A stretch of DNA of 64,000 bases from Pararge aegeria (Eukaryota; Arthropoda; Insecta; Lepidoptera; Nymphalidae), in the NCBI RefSeq assembly GCF_905163445.1, contig NC_053183.1, forward strand, positions 12,028,001 to 12,092,000, read 5' to 3'. The notes beneath the pieces are model-generated. The model saw only the letters and a program-made list of their open reading frames with translations, had not been told where the DNA came from and ran no database searches. Positions 12,111 to 23,060 of the stretch are shown piece after piece; within the stretch, counting starts at the first letter, position 1; each line of letters starts with the position of its first letter. The position numbers were made by a program, and so were the translations under genes.

Positions 12111-12554
12111 TCGATTAAAAAATAAATAATTGACTGCAAGTATTTAAACAATCGTGTTTGTGTGTGTGTGCACACTTGTCTTTTTGTAAGCTCATAAACT
12201 TCGAAAAAACAATTTATTTGTTTTTTCGAACGTTAAATGTAATATAAACTGCTGTCTTAAATGTTATATAAATAATGTGTAAACTCCTTTATTTCCAAAT
12301 GTGAATGTCAAGAAATTTTTGAAAATCCATTTTATTCATATAGATCTATTTAATAGGCAGACACACCTTGTATTTATTCTACGTGTGTTTAAAAAGCCTT
12401 AAATTGTTTACAATTTAAGTGTCGCGGTTATAAATGTATAGAATACAGTGGTTTTATTTTAATAATAGTGTGACTAAAAAAAACAACTTGAGCATTATGT
12501 TGTATACAGTATAGGCATATAATATAAAGGTTTGATGTAAGGTACTTCTTTAGC

Positions 12555-12695
12555 CATTTCCGATGCCTACTTGAACCCAGACCAGACTAGATAAAATTCA
12601 GACTATGGTAATTCTCAAGTTTCCCCTGCCGAGAATCGAATACGGGACATCCCACTTTTAAGACCCAGAGCGATTTAATGCTCTTGGGAGATTTA
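12555..12695 (-). repeat. SINE family C head
   Basis: On the minus strand there is 'gagcattaaatcgctctggg', a B-box-like 'gtattcgattctcgg', then 'gaattttatctagtctggtc'. This is the head and first body segment of family C, and it is 3' truncated. Confidence 0.55.
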
Positions 12696-13074
12696 CAAAC
12701 TTATTTGTATAGGTACGGTTTCAGCGAAATTGACGGAGGCGCCTTTCGCCGGAAGTAACTTCGATTTATATTGGATAAGATTATTGGCATTTCCCTTTTT
12801 TCAATTCAAATTTTTTCTTTCTCTCAGCCTTCAGTGGAAAGTTTAGCATAAGATTAATGTAATATCTGTTTCGCTTTCACAAAGACTCTGATGACAGTTC
12901 AAGATATTATCCAGTCACCTCAGTCGTATTTCCTTTATTAACTTTTCAGTTATGAGCTTTTTACCGTTCATTTATCAAAGATTACTGTAATAAAAATAAT
13001 TATTATGCATTCTTTAACCTGCCTATGGGATACTATCCAGATAATGATAATTTCCGTGATTATTATTTAAAACG

Positions 13075-13395
13075 AGACCAACTTATAAAATAAAATAAAA
13101 AAGCCATTTATTATTCCTTGATTGAAGTACAGAAAATATAAACAAAATAAAACATAATAAATTAAAAAAAAAGATGAGAATATAAGCTTTTGCAGATTTG
13201 TCGTGAAACCCCTTTTGGGTAAAGGCATCTTCCATTTTTTGCCACTCAGCTCTTTTTGGCGCTCTGTCAAGCCAGTTTTCGCCAGGCACACTCTTAATTT
13301 CATCTGCCCATCCTTGGATCGGCCCCGTTTTCTTATGCCCTTTGGACCTTTCCATGGAGAAGTGCGTTTTGTCCATTCCAAACCAACCAACTTAT
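13075..13395 (-). mobile_element. RTE-like LINE 3' end
   Basis: Minus-strand translation gives the conserved end of an RTE-type reverse transcriptase ORF: 'GIRKRGRSKDGQMKLR', then 'TGLTERQKELSGKKWKMPL'. Related frames at 14520 and 25320 read W-x(3)-K-T and RGRP-x(3)-WxDDI-x(2)-AG. An A-rich tail starting 'aaaagccatttatta' (plus strand) lies at 13083-13165. Only about 100 codons remain, with substitutions at usually conserved positions. It is dead. Confidence 0.7.
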
Positions 13396-14519
13396 ATTTA
13401 TTGTTAAACCGATGTTATTCGAATTTGACACCCTTAAAGCTATTCCTACTACATCCTACTTTCACTTCACCATGTTTAAAGGTTTTATAGCCCAAGTACC
13501 ATAAGATACCATAGGGACAATATTACCAAGCTGTCCGTCCGTTTATCAGTCAGAGGGCTTGATTTATGTGTCATGAATTAAGTAAATAGGTGTATTTCGT
13601 CTCACTACCACACTTTATTCCCACGAGAAAAAGAAACAAAATAAAATAAAAAGATAATATAAAGGGTGGCGCCCATACTGTATATATACAGCAGGAGGTG
13701 TTTTTAGGTGTTATTTTCTTGTTTTTAATAATAAGAATATTATGTTCCTACAGTTTATTTTGCACCTTCGTACGGAACCTCCGTACGAAGTCCTTCGTCC
13801 GTTTCGTCTTTTTTTACACAGAAAGCTGTTTATTGTAATTAAAATCTTTACATGTTATATTGCGTTATAACTTTTATTCGATGAAGCGACTCTTAATACA
13901 TCAAGGAAGTAAATCTCAGCTAAAAGCTTATAATGTAATATCTGCTATCTACATCTAGCTGAATCGCTGCATTAGCCGACGGCATTAAGCGGATATAACC
14001 ACTCGAGCACCTACAACTATTAAGTGGATCGCAGACTGCCGCAATAGGCTCAATATCACCAAAGCATTTAGCCTAGAATCTATAAGATCGCCTAATTAGT
14101 GTAATGTTTTCATGATTCATGTATAGGTGAGTTCGTTACTTTATTTGTTCCACCATACTATCCATATACCACTACCGTATGTTCCACATAGTATCGTGAG
14201 GATCCTTATCACCCCGAGCGCGATAAAGGTTTTAAAAAAAAAACAATATGGTGTTATGTAGAAAATTTAGTTAGTTTAAGTTTGATAACTCCTACAATAT
14301 TCGGCATTGGAGTTATGGATTTTTTTAAACGTACTTACTTGTTTACTACTGAAAATGCGGAATAAGTAGAATAGGGTGCGTTAGACGCATCAGTGTCATC
14401 TGCAATTCTTTACTGACCGAGTGCAAAAGTAATGGCTCAGCAATGCTATGTCCATCTTTCCTTCTATAGCCCTATAACTTTTAAATTAATGCAGGTATAC
14501 TTCAAGTTTACGAATACCA
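13396..14519. other. No gene; short palindromes only
   Basis: A short inverted repeat ('cgtacggaacctccgtacg') lies near 13770-13790. The segment at 13640-13720 is A-rich. No coding or RNA feature is supported. Confidence 0.4.
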
Positions 14520-14815
14520 TATTCCAAAATATAATAAATAAATAAATAAAAATAAAAAGCCTTTTAATTCTTGCTTTCAACATACTGATAACATAAACAA
14601 TACAAAATAAACAGAAAAAATAAAAAATAAAAAATAACAAGTGATTCAATTAATAATTGTTATCTGGTGTTATATAACTTCTAGCAGGAACCCCTCTCAT
14701 GCGAGGGTAAAGGCCTCCTCCAGAGATGACCACCGGTCTCTATCCTTGGCTACTTGCATCCAGTTTATGCCGGCAACTTTAACGATATCGTCAGTCGTCC
14801 AAAATATATTAGCCT
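14520..14815 (-). mobile_element. RTE-like LINE 3' end, second copy
   Basis: The minus strand translates to 'DDIVKVAGINWMQVAKDRD' followed by 'RWSSLEEAFTLA' and a stop, the standard C-terminus of RTE-type ORF2 in Lepidoptera. The A-rich tail ('aaaagccttttaattc' on plus) at 14525-14640 matches the tails at 13085 and 25335. It is severely 5' truncated. Confidence 0.8.
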
Positions 14816-15300
14816 TTAAATATTTAGGTAACTTTTTTAATTAAATGATAAGTCATAATAGAAAACATTTGATGAGGGCCCGGCAAATATAATTAAAACT
14901 ATATAATAAGCTTGTGGGATATTCGTTTCATGCGCTTATGCGTTTTTGAATTCTTGCAGCAGTTGCAGTAATGTGCGATCATATCTAGCCTTGCCCGGAT
15001 TATTTTATAAACACTTGCATATTAAATTTAAGCCAATTACGGCAACTTATTAGCCCTACGTAGGAATAGGTTAATGAATCGCTGGCCAAGGCGTTCCGCT
15101 CTAGCACAGTTTACATATTTATTTCTCTAAACTCGTAAAACGGTCATGAATTTAACTCCCATAGAATTGTTACTTTTAAATTATAAGGTTTATTTTTATA
15201 TTATGATGATCTAAAGTAAGTTTTATTAAAGCATGTTTTTCCTATTTAATGGCAACATTAAATACGTAGATTTTGAAATTAATCCTTTCTTACGTAGTCT
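14816..15300. other. No feature seen
   Basis: AT-rich DNA without recognisable features. Confidence 0.45.
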
Positions 15301-15545
15301 TTGTTAAGTCATAAAATGAACCTGCTGTCAAAATTTCAAGTTTCATGCCCCAGCAGTTTAGGCTGTGCGTTGATATCTCAGTCAGTGAGGATTTTTATAA
15401 TTATAGATATTATTAGGAAATAGGGGAAAAAATTTGTGTGGAAAATCCCGCCTATAACAGTTCCTCTTAACAGTTCTTAGAAACTCTGTCCCCTTGAGGA
15501 CGGGACATAAGAAATTCTAGGCAGGCGAAGTCGCGGGCTAACGTT
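15300..15545 (+). repeat. Helitron-like 3' fragment
   Basis: 'aatttcaagtttcatgcccc', 'ttgatatctcagtcagtgag' and then 'ggcgaagtcgcgggctaac' are body and 3' phrases of CTAG-ended lepidopteran repeats. Neither terminus is intact. Confidence 0.45.
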
Positions 15546-15896
15546 TGTAAAGAGGTATCTTTGGTATAGAAAAGGCAATGCGGTATCTATACCAATCTCT
15601 TTCCAAATATTAACCTCAATGTACTCGTCATAACATTAACAAACCTACAAAAGGAATAAACATGAAATTGAATGTGTCAAGTAACCGTGTAAAACGTTCA
15701 CAATAACCCTTCTGACGTCACTAAAAAAACACATTATAGCGTGTAAAGTGCATTTCGACACTCACTCCAACTGCCACGAGCAATTATGCAGTGTTAATAT
15801 AAAATGATATAATCATATGTATACTTATTAATTTACAAATTCGAATGTTAATATGTTTGTCTGTTAACTTTTTAAGTCTAGTTTTAGGCATACTTT

Positions 15897-16055
15897 TTTT
15901 TTATACAGAGAAAATGCCTGACGCATACCACTCCGTTAGGGGAAACGGAGTAGTTATGTGGGACTTGCACCCAATAAAAACTCTGTGTGTCTCTCGATAG
16001 ACCTACAAATGAGAGCACGGGATTCACTTGCGTGATTCACCGCACTCTCGCCAGT
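15897..16055 (+). repeat. Unclassified interspersed repeat
   Basis: 'aaaatgcctgacgcatacca', 'ctccgttaggggaaacggag', 'ttatgtgggacttgcaccca' and 'cgcactctcgcc' form a pattern I recall as a dispersed lepidopteran repeat. 'ctccgtt...aacggag' is a small hairpin inside it. No second copy is present in the window, so the call depends on memory. Confidence 0.4.
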
Positions 16056-16554
16056 TTTAGGCATACTAGGAAATGTTATAAGAAATTTCTAAGCCAAGCT
16101 GTAAACCCTTATTTTTTACAAAATGATTATAACGGAATTATAACAAAAGAGACAAACAAGACTACAGAACTACTAACACCTTGTAGAATATTAATAACGC
16201 AGTTGTAAAGTTTTTTGATACCTATAGCTGAAAGTAGTAATGCAAAAAAACTTATCGCTGCGACGAAATCACTTTTGCGAGTTGACAAGCAACAATATAC
16301 CTACTGCATGTTGTAATGATAAAGACTATTTGAAAGACCAATTAAACTCACTTTCACTCACTTTTACAATTTAAGCGGACTTTTGACCAAAAGTATTTTT
16401 TAAATAGTAATGTAGGTGGTAATTCAACCTAAAATGCCTTTTAGACTTAGCACAGTGAAAACCAAATGTTAATTCTCAACCAAAAGTTGTGTGGGCTAGC
16501 GAAAGTAAATTTATAGAACGACTATAACAGTATGTCTGGTACAGTGGCTCGACG

Positions 16555-16760
16555 AATTTCTAAGTAAATATAGCAAGAAGAATCGCCAGATATAGGAAAT
16601 ATGAAAACATCGGAAGACCCCCAAATAATTGAACAGACGATATCAAGCGAGCCGCATGGAGCCATTGGGCACACATGGCACAAGTCCTGCCTAAGTTGAA
16701 ATACCTACAAGAGACCAGAAACCTGTCATCTAAACACTTATTATAAGATATGAACGCTTA
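16555..16760 (+). pseudogene. Possible RTE LINE C-terminal relic
   Basis: Plus-strand translation contains 'TDDIKRAAWSHWAHMAQV' after a stop, resembling the WxDDIKRxAGxxW signature of RTE ORF2 C-termini. Flanking residues are poorly conserved and stops are present, so it is a relic at best. Confidence 0.3.
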
Positions 16761-18154
16761 TAATCGAAGGTCGGTTTTGACTAGTGATACTCTTTAACGT
16801 GAGAGTAAAATGGAATTTATTCACCTTTTTTTAATGTACAAATTCGTCCACACTTCTAGAGCAAGCGGTTGTGTCAAAATAAAAAAACAGTATTACAGAA
16901 TTTGTCATTCTAAACCGAGTTACATTAGGTCTATATTTCTTCGACGTTACAATGTTTCGATACTCGAAAATGACTTCACGACTGCGAGCGTGCAAGTCTT
17001 ACACTGAGCTTTCAGAGCTGATGGGCGTCTACTACTGATTGAGACATTGAGTGCCTTTTGTTTTATATGCACGGGATTATGAAAGAAACTGGCATTCACT
17101 TACACAATGCCGGAGAACTATTGATAATATTATAAAGCGCTGCATCCTATTACGTATCCGACCGGTAGTTGCTCAGCTTATTATGATTAATGTTACCGTA
17201 TATTGCTGGTTCAAGTTCTCAACACGAGCTAGTGCCACCTCACCGCAACTTATTACAAATAAACTACTAACATATTACAGAGGGTTAACCTTACGCCTCG
17301 GTATAAACGATTACTGTGAGATATTTGCAGTAATAACAGAGGATGCTCTTTAAAACACTATAAGGGTACAGGAGCAATTATGCAAATTTGGATAGTACTG
17401 CAATCAGGTTCAGTGCAGTTTATCTTCGAAAATATATTTTAACATTAGATTCAACAATTTTCCAATAATTTACTGTGATGAAGTTTGAAATTAGTATTAG
17501 TTAAAAACACGCTTTACAACGTAATCACGTATGAAATGTGAATGTTACCGTAAATGATACTCCTGAACCTCTACGTGTAAGGAAGATATTTTAAACTCCC
17601 AAGTAAACTTAATAATGGTTATTTTTAATTTCAGGATTTTTGAAGGTTTTGATTATTGTTACTCCTTCACGGTACAATGTCTGAATTTTAAGTAAAGATA
17701 GCTTAGGTGTAACCTGAATTCTGTTGATTCGGCTAGGTTTTATAAAAAAAATTGGAAAGTTACCCAAAAAATAACTTGCACAGTTTCAGTTGCACTACAG
17801 GCAACTACTGTAACTTCACCTGACTAGCGCTTCCGTGTGGAATGCGAAAAAGGAACGTTTGGAATCGTTTAATAGAAAAACATGTCATTTGTCAAACTTA
17901 ATTTAATCAAATTGAAGTCAATCTGTGCCAAGAGATTAGACTCCACCATTTAAGGATAAAGTACTTCTTTATTCGCGAAACCGATAAGTGGAGTTCGTGA
18001 AACACAAAAAGTTTTATTTCCCTAAAGTTTTGTTCCGTTTCGAATTCATATGCTTACCCTCAATGATTCAAAGCGAAAGTTATGTTAAATAAACTTTCTT
18101 AGCTTAGAATACGATTTAAGTTTTTATCAGTACTACTAAAAAAAAAAGTCTATA
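16761..18154. other. No supported feature; one 100-codon open frame
   Basis: The longest open frame, 17051-17353 plus, has no recognisable domain and no splice or promoter context. I do not call it a gene. The rest is AT-rich. Confidence 0.4.
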
Positions 18155-18260
18155 GACTTTTCTTTTGGTGGTAATGATACTACATATCTAATATATGTAA
18201 TTCCAGTGACTTTTCTTTCAGTAGTAATGATAGCACTTATCTATTATATGTATTTCCAGT
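18155..18260. repeat. 53-bp tandem duplication
   Basis: Copies at 18155-18207 and 18208-18260 abut exactly. Both start 'gacttttcttt', contain 'gtaatgata', and end 'ttccagt' plus g. They differ at several positions in the middle. Confidence 0.8.
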
Positions 18261-18261
18261 G

Positions 18262-18600
18262 TCACGATGTGTGTCCGGGATGAACTCCGTAACTAATGAA
18301 CCGATTTTAACCTTTTTTTTAATGTGCTCAGCTAGTTAATAATTATAATAATCTAGATCTGTCTGGGTCGTCTGTGTGGGTCTGATCATTATAAAACTAC
18401 TACTATAAAAATTTTAAGTCCTGACTGACTGACTGGGGTTAGAAAATTGTAATTTTTACAGTAGGTTTCCATTAAAATGTAAACATCTACTATGAAATAA
18501 TCTATCCCGTAGAGGGTAATTGTTAAAATTTTGGTGTTAAAAGTACTATGAAACTATATATATATATATATATATATATCCATGAAACTTGGTATCTGTG
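18262..18600. repeat. Helitron-like fragments with a (TA)n run
   Basis: 'cacgatgtgtgtccgggatg' and 'gaaccgattttaacc' match, in the other orientation, the element at 8637. A 'gactgactgactgg' block at 18423 resembles the start of the element at 62112. A 25-base (TA)n run sits at 18555-18579. The pieces do not form one intact element. Confidence 0.45.
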
Positions 18601-18639
18601 CATTCGGTTAGAAATAAAGATATTAGTATTTCCTATTTT

Positions 18640-19900
18640 ATTAACAGATTCTCTAAATTCCTCATCTACAGCTGCTCATAGATTATTAGGAGACAATGTT
18701 AAAAAAGTGCAATGTTTTATGTAAAACATATCTCTTCATCAGATATTATACAGAACTTTAAATCACTATGATTAAAAAAGACAGGTGATTTTTGGGGTAT
18801 GTCTGTGATAGCTAACATCATTGACATTATTGCCCCTTATATTTTTAATGAATATATTGATATAGGTATTTTTTCAAATTTAATGAAACATGGGAAACTC
18901 ATTCCTCTATTTAAATCTGGCATTAAAACTGACCTAAATTATTACAGGCCTTTATCAATCTTACCTTCTCTTAGTTATACGAGTATATTTAAAAAAAATA
19001 CATATACTTAACTAATTTTTAAACACTTTAATGTTAATATGTAAAAACTTCTTCACCGAGATCGGTATTGGCTTTACTATAAGTCGTAGCACAACGGATG
19101 CGGGTGCTAAACAGATGAAAAATAGTTACGATGCCTGGGAGTATTCACAAAATGCTATTGGTGTTTTTAGTGATCTATTCACAGCATAGCATTGTGTTGA
19201 TTATAAAACCTTGCTACTTAAACTAAGCTATTATGATATAAAAAATGTTGCCCTTTTGACGGCCGACTGGCGCAGTTGGCAGCGACCCTGCTTTCTAAGT
19301 CCTAGGCCGTGGGTTCGATTCCCACAACTGGAAAATGTTTGTGTGATGAGCATGATTGTTTTTCAGTGTCTGGGTGTTTATCTGTATATTATAAGTATTT
19401 ATGTGTATTATATTCATAAAAATATTCAACAGCTATCGTAGTACCAATAACACAAGCTACGCTTACTTTGGGGCTAGATGATGATGTGTGTATTGTCGTA
19501 GTATATTTAATTATTTATTTATTTTATTTTATTTGATTGCCTCTTATCTACGTGATACAATTCAAAGGGTATGCATAAAAGACATAAAGTCTCAGGGTTC
19601 GTTTGTCCTAATCATTGTGTCCCACAAGGCTAAATATTGGGTCCCTTTCTATTTTTAGTGTATATAATTGATCTACCACACCATGCTAGTGGCTATTGGC
19701 TCAACTCTAAGAATATGAAATAATTAAGCTCAACTGCCTATACAGTCAGAAAAATTAGACAGTATGCAGAAGTGAAAACTGCAAGATTTGTCTATTTTGC
19801 ACACTTTCATGGTGTCATGTCCTACGGGATCTTGCTATGGGGCAAAGTAGTTGATATAGATATTTTATTTAAACAACAATAATTGCCAAAGTTAGGATTT
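18640..19900 (+). pseudogene. CR1/jockey-type LINE reverse transcriptase relic, split by a SINE
   Basis: Several RT blocks are legible in order on the plus strand. 'LMKHGKLIPLFKSG' and 'NYYRPLSILPSLS' (18880-18975) form the palm entry. 'FGFTISRSTTDAGAKQMK' and 'AIGVFSDLFTA' (19068-19187) follow, then 'HCVDYKTLLLKL'. After the SINE at 19260-19531 come 'LIASYLRDTIQRVCIKD', a degraded PQGxxLGPxLF block and 'HGVMSYGILLWGKV' (about 19810-19850). Stops and frame changes occur throughout and part of the region between the first two blocks is deleted. The original element would have retrotransposed by target-primed reverse transcription; this copy is dead. Clade choice between CR1 and jockey is uncertain. 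Confidence 0.85.
19260..19531 (+). repeat. SINE family B, near full length, inside the LINE
   Basis: This is the best family B copy. It has an A-box-like 'ggcgcagttggcagcg', B-box 'gggttcgattccca', body 'aactggaaaatgtttgtg' and 'cacaagctacgcttacttt', and an AT-rich tail 'ttatttattttatttta'. It is flanked by 5-bp direct repeats TTTGA at 19255-19259 and 19532-19536. Removing SINE plus one repeat restores the LINE reading 'gcccttttgattgcctc' in frame. Confidence 0.9.
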
Positions 19901-19987
19901 GTAAGATCTGAGATGGTCTACCATTACTCTTTTCTCTCACTCACTAGTAAAAATATAGATTGTTTTATGTTAATTTCGGAGATTTAA
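19899..19987 (+). repeat. 89-bp repeat, copy 1
   Basis: It begins 'ttgtaagatctgagatggtc' and ends 'tttcggagatttaa', and is base-for-base identical by eye with 22147-22235. It lies just after the LINE relic. The family is unknown. Confidence 0.85.
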
Positions 19988-20229
19988 AGATGTAACTTTA
20001 TAGAAGAACCTGCCTTGATCCTACTTACATTTTTATGGATTCACTTTTAACCTAACGAGGAACTGAGGAACGTATCCTCAATATTTTTCAACATTCCACA
20101 TGTTCCATACAACAAAAAATAGAATTAAAATTCGATTTTCTACCTTAGGTGTAGGATCTTAAGATGAAAAATTAGGTTACACATGAGCACTTTAATCAAT
20201 GTAAAATTCCGTAACATGTTAAATTACAA

Positions 20230-20514
20230 GTGAGTCGCGCGAACATGTCGAGCCTATTTCCATTTTACGAGAGGAAAGCACCACGTGTAGGCGTCGGTCG
20301 TAAACATATGTACCTACCTACCTACTTTAAAAGGGCCCGGCCGGCGGGAGTCTTATACCTATCCTCTTCACTTCGAGTGATGCATTTCGGACATTATCAA
20401 AGCCGACTCATAATAAATTCAGTTCGTGATGGCCATGGGAAACCGGTGGATGTAAATCAGGTTGACTTTACACAAATTTACCCTTGTTATAAGGGTGGTA
20501 TGTTTAGGCGTTAA
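20230..20514 (+). other. Unrecognised 94-codon open frame
   Basis: This open frame is less AT-rich than its surroundings and contains 'cacgtg' and 'gggcccggccggcggga'. The predicted residues show no known domain, signal peptide or membrane segment. It could be an unidentified repeat or a regulatory block. I do not claim a product. Confidence 0.15.
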
Positions 20515-20741
20515 ATAAGTTTACTTGGTCCCAGCTGTGTGGTATAAGATCTAGGTATAGTAAATGTTGTTGAATTTTTTACGAAACGACGTGTAACGTA
20601 CACGTATAACAAGATTCTTCTCATTGAAATGAAAGGAAAATAAAATACCTTATCATAGATAAATTTGCACCGATAACTACGAGTATGATAAACAATGAAA
20701 CAATTTTGCAGACCCATTACAATCGGTGGTCTTATTGCTAA

Positions 20742-21015
20742 GCGGTGATAGCCCAGTGGGATGGACCTCAACTTCACTTTTGGGGGGCCGGGTTCGAATC
20801 CCAGCAAGCACCCCTAACTTTTCTAATTTATGTGCGTTTTAAACAATTAAATCACTTGGTTCAACGGCGAAGGAAAACATCGTGAGGAAACCTGAGAGGT
20901 GTGTGATGTCACCAATCCGCACTGAGCCAGCGTGGTGGGCTACGGCCTTAACCTCTTCTCATTGCGAGAGGAGGCCCATACCCTGTAGTGGGTCAATGGG
21001 TTGATATGATGATTG
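20742..21015 (+). repeat. SINE family A, near full length
   Basis: The tRNA-like head has A-box 'tgatagcccagtggg' and B-box 'ggttcgaatccc' (20791-20802). Then follow the family body 'ttatgtgcgttttaaacaat', 'aaaacatcgtgaggaaacct' and 'ccgcactgagccagcgtggt', and a 3' end 'gggttgatatgatgat'. The layout matches tRNA-derived SINEs described in moths (HaSE-like). Transcription of such elements is by RNA polymerase III from the internal boxes. Confidence 0.9.
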
Positions 21016-21800
21016 CTAAGTAAAAAGTCTCTTGCAATCTGCCTTACTAGGGTTTATAGTGTGGCCTAAATTTTTGCGGTACGTTAGTAGGTAAGCTATT
21101 TGAATGAAGGCAAATTTTTAGATTTCTATGATAGCCATTATTTTCTCAGAATTGTGATCTTATTAAGATTGCGTCATCTCTTCATATTAATTATTGTTAT
21201 CCTAACTTCGTTTCCACGAAAGACGATAAATACGTCATTTACTGAGGTCATCGGCTTTGCAACGATTAAAGTCCACGATCCGCCCGGTAATTACAATTTC
21301 AGTCAGCCTCTTGTGCCCAAAAGAAACTATATTGTTCTGAGTTGTTTCTATAGTTGTAGTGCGCTCTAGGTGCGATAAGACTCTTCTTTATCGCCTTCAA
21401 TTCGCCATACGTCTGACAATCTTCTACATTTTAAACCGAAGTGAATTGCAATACCAAAATCTTGGACCATTTAATTCTTTACCTCTGCTTATTTCAACAT
21501 CATTAAAATAGGGATTTCATAACCCTCTTTGAGCAAGCACAAAAGTTCACATATAATAGTTAAAAACTTAATTAATGAAATAGTTTTACTTATAGCTGCT
21601 TAGTAATATTTTATAGCTGCACAGCTTTAATAATAAACCTATAAATTTGTCTTATTTATATAGCCAGCATGTATGCAGCCAGTAAGAAGTATGAAGCCTT
21701 CTGTATCTGTATCGATAAAAAAGTAAGTATCACCAATTCGAAATAGGAAACCCGCAACGCAAAAATATCACAAATATAAGAGGGAAACGTAACCCAATAC
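21016..21800. other. No feature seen
   Basis: The 89-codon open frame at 21100-21369 has no recognisable content. The rest is AT-rich. Confidence 0.4.
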
Positions 21801-21802
21801 CC

Positions 21803-22025
21803 GGCTAAAGTATTATGTAAATAACAATTTAGCCGCTACCTGTCACATGTGTACATTTCCCGTTACCAATGCCACATATTGGAAATTTGTATTTACAATA
21901 TAAATAGGAATCCAATAAATTCCATATTCCGACATGATTGGAAAACTAAAAGTAAATGTAAATTCTGCTTTATTATCAATGCCAACCAAAACAATAAAAT
22001 TGCAGATGATAAGAAAATATTACCC
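21803..22025. repeat. Unclassified dispersed repeat, copy 1
   Basis: 'gtaaataacaatttagccgc', 'acatgtgtacatttcccgtt' and 'ccacatattggaaatttg' correspond in order to the segment at 22893-23060, with substitutions and small indels. Class unknown. Confidence 0.65.
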
Positions 22026-22037
22026 AGTAACTAGCTA

Positions 22038-22076
22038 GCTAGTAATACCGTGTCGTAACGACACGGTATTACTAGC
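22038..22076. repeat. Perfect inverted repeat, 18-bp arms
   Basis: Arms 22038-22055 and 22059-22076 ('gctagtaataccgtgtcg') are exact reverse complements with a 3-base loop. This is close to a perfect palindrome. Confidence 0.85.
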
Positions 22077-22146
22077 GGCTTACTAGTGGTTCAGAATACA
22101 GTAAACATCACACCTCTTCTTTTCTAGAGTGTCGTACGAGGTGAGA

Positions 22147-22235
22147 TTGTAAGATCTGAGATGGTCTACCATTACTCTTTTCTCTCACTCACTAGTAAAA
22201 ATATAGATTGTTTTATGTTAATTTCGGAGATTTAA
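22147..22235 (+). repeat. 89-bp repeat, copy 2
   Basis: Identical by eye to 19899-19987, in the same orientation and 2248 bp away. Flanking bases differ, so the match has sharp borders. Confidence 0.85.
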
Positions 22236-22397
22236 TTAATGTAATGGAGAACTTGCAGCAGGTTCCTCTATGCGACTCCATCTAATGCGATCACCAACCC
22301 GTCCGTCCAGCGTAGTAGTTATGGGCAAACCCTCCCATTTGTAGAGGCCTTAAGTACAGCAGAGGACTGTTATATGCTGTTGATGAACTATATAATA

Positions 22398-22620
22398 TCT
22401 TTACTTATAATAAAACTGTAACTGGAAGATTTCTGTACATTTAATATATTTTGAAAATTTTGACCGGGGGATGCTTTATAATCGATACTGAGTCGAAAAC
22501 AGATTTTTTTTAATTTTTGTCCGTCTGTCTGTCTGTCTATCTGTCTGTCTGTCTGTCCGGGCATCTCCTGGCAACTAACAGCAAGTCGCAAGGCATATGT
22601 GAAAACGATCGAATTCATGC
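22398..22620 (+). mobile_element. Helitron-like family D copy
   Basis: It starts TCTTTACTTATAATAAAACT after an A, then 'gaaaattttgaccgggggat' and 'gctttataatcgatactgag'. A (GTCT)n-like block lies at 22519-22558, then 'ccgggcatctcctgg'. The 3' end is not intact before the Lep1 copy at 22627. The minus-strand open frame across it is repeat sequence. Confidence 0.65.
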
Positions 22621-22626
22621 GTACCA

Positions 22627-22814
22627 TCCTACTAATATTATACCAGTTAATGTGAAAGTTTGTGAGGATGGATGTATGTATGAACTAAAATAATGACAAC
22701 TAACTAACTCATTATACCACGTAAAATAATAGTAGGTACATAGCTAGCCACGATGATTATGATATTAGCATTAGATCTATTCTAGCTCCTATTGAAGTCG
22801 CGTGGGTCCGCTAG
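22627..22814 (+). mobile_element. Lep1-type Helitron-like element, complete ends
   Basis: It begins TCCTACTAATATTATACCAG after an A and ends 'gaagtcgcgtgggtccgctag' less the first base, before a T. The 188-bp unit has both expected borders and is non-coding. Confidence 0.8.
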
Positions 22815-22892
22815 TAATAAAATAAAATCTTTATTGATCAGAAAATTAATGAAACATTTACAAACTCAAATATAGTTAGGTGGGTTGCTAAG

Positions 22893-23060
22893 TATGTGTA
22901 AATAACAATTTAGTCGCTACCTTACAAAATAAATGTGTACCCACATTTTCCGCTACAATTGTGGCAATTCCACATATTGCGAATATTTGCATTAAAAATA
23001 GGAACTGTATAAAGTCTATATTCCAAAAATAATAACTTTGTTTACTTTTCGCGTATGTTT
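22893..23060. repeat. Unclassified dispersed repeat, copy 2
   Basis: 'gtgtaaataacaatttagtc', 'aatgtgtacccacattttcc' and 'ccacatattgcgaatatttg' parallel the segment at 21803. The overlapping 123-codon minus-strand frame has no recognisable protein content. Confidence 0.65.

Noticed and set aside
17051..17353. 100-codon open frame as a gene
   Set aside because: No domain, no codon or splice context, and comparable frames occur by chance in a window of this size.
20791..20802. Functional tRNA genes at B-box matches (also 19316, 40039, 44930)
   Set aside because: The box A/B regions do not fold into complete cloverleafs with an acceptor stem and are followed by SINE bodies. They are SINE heads.
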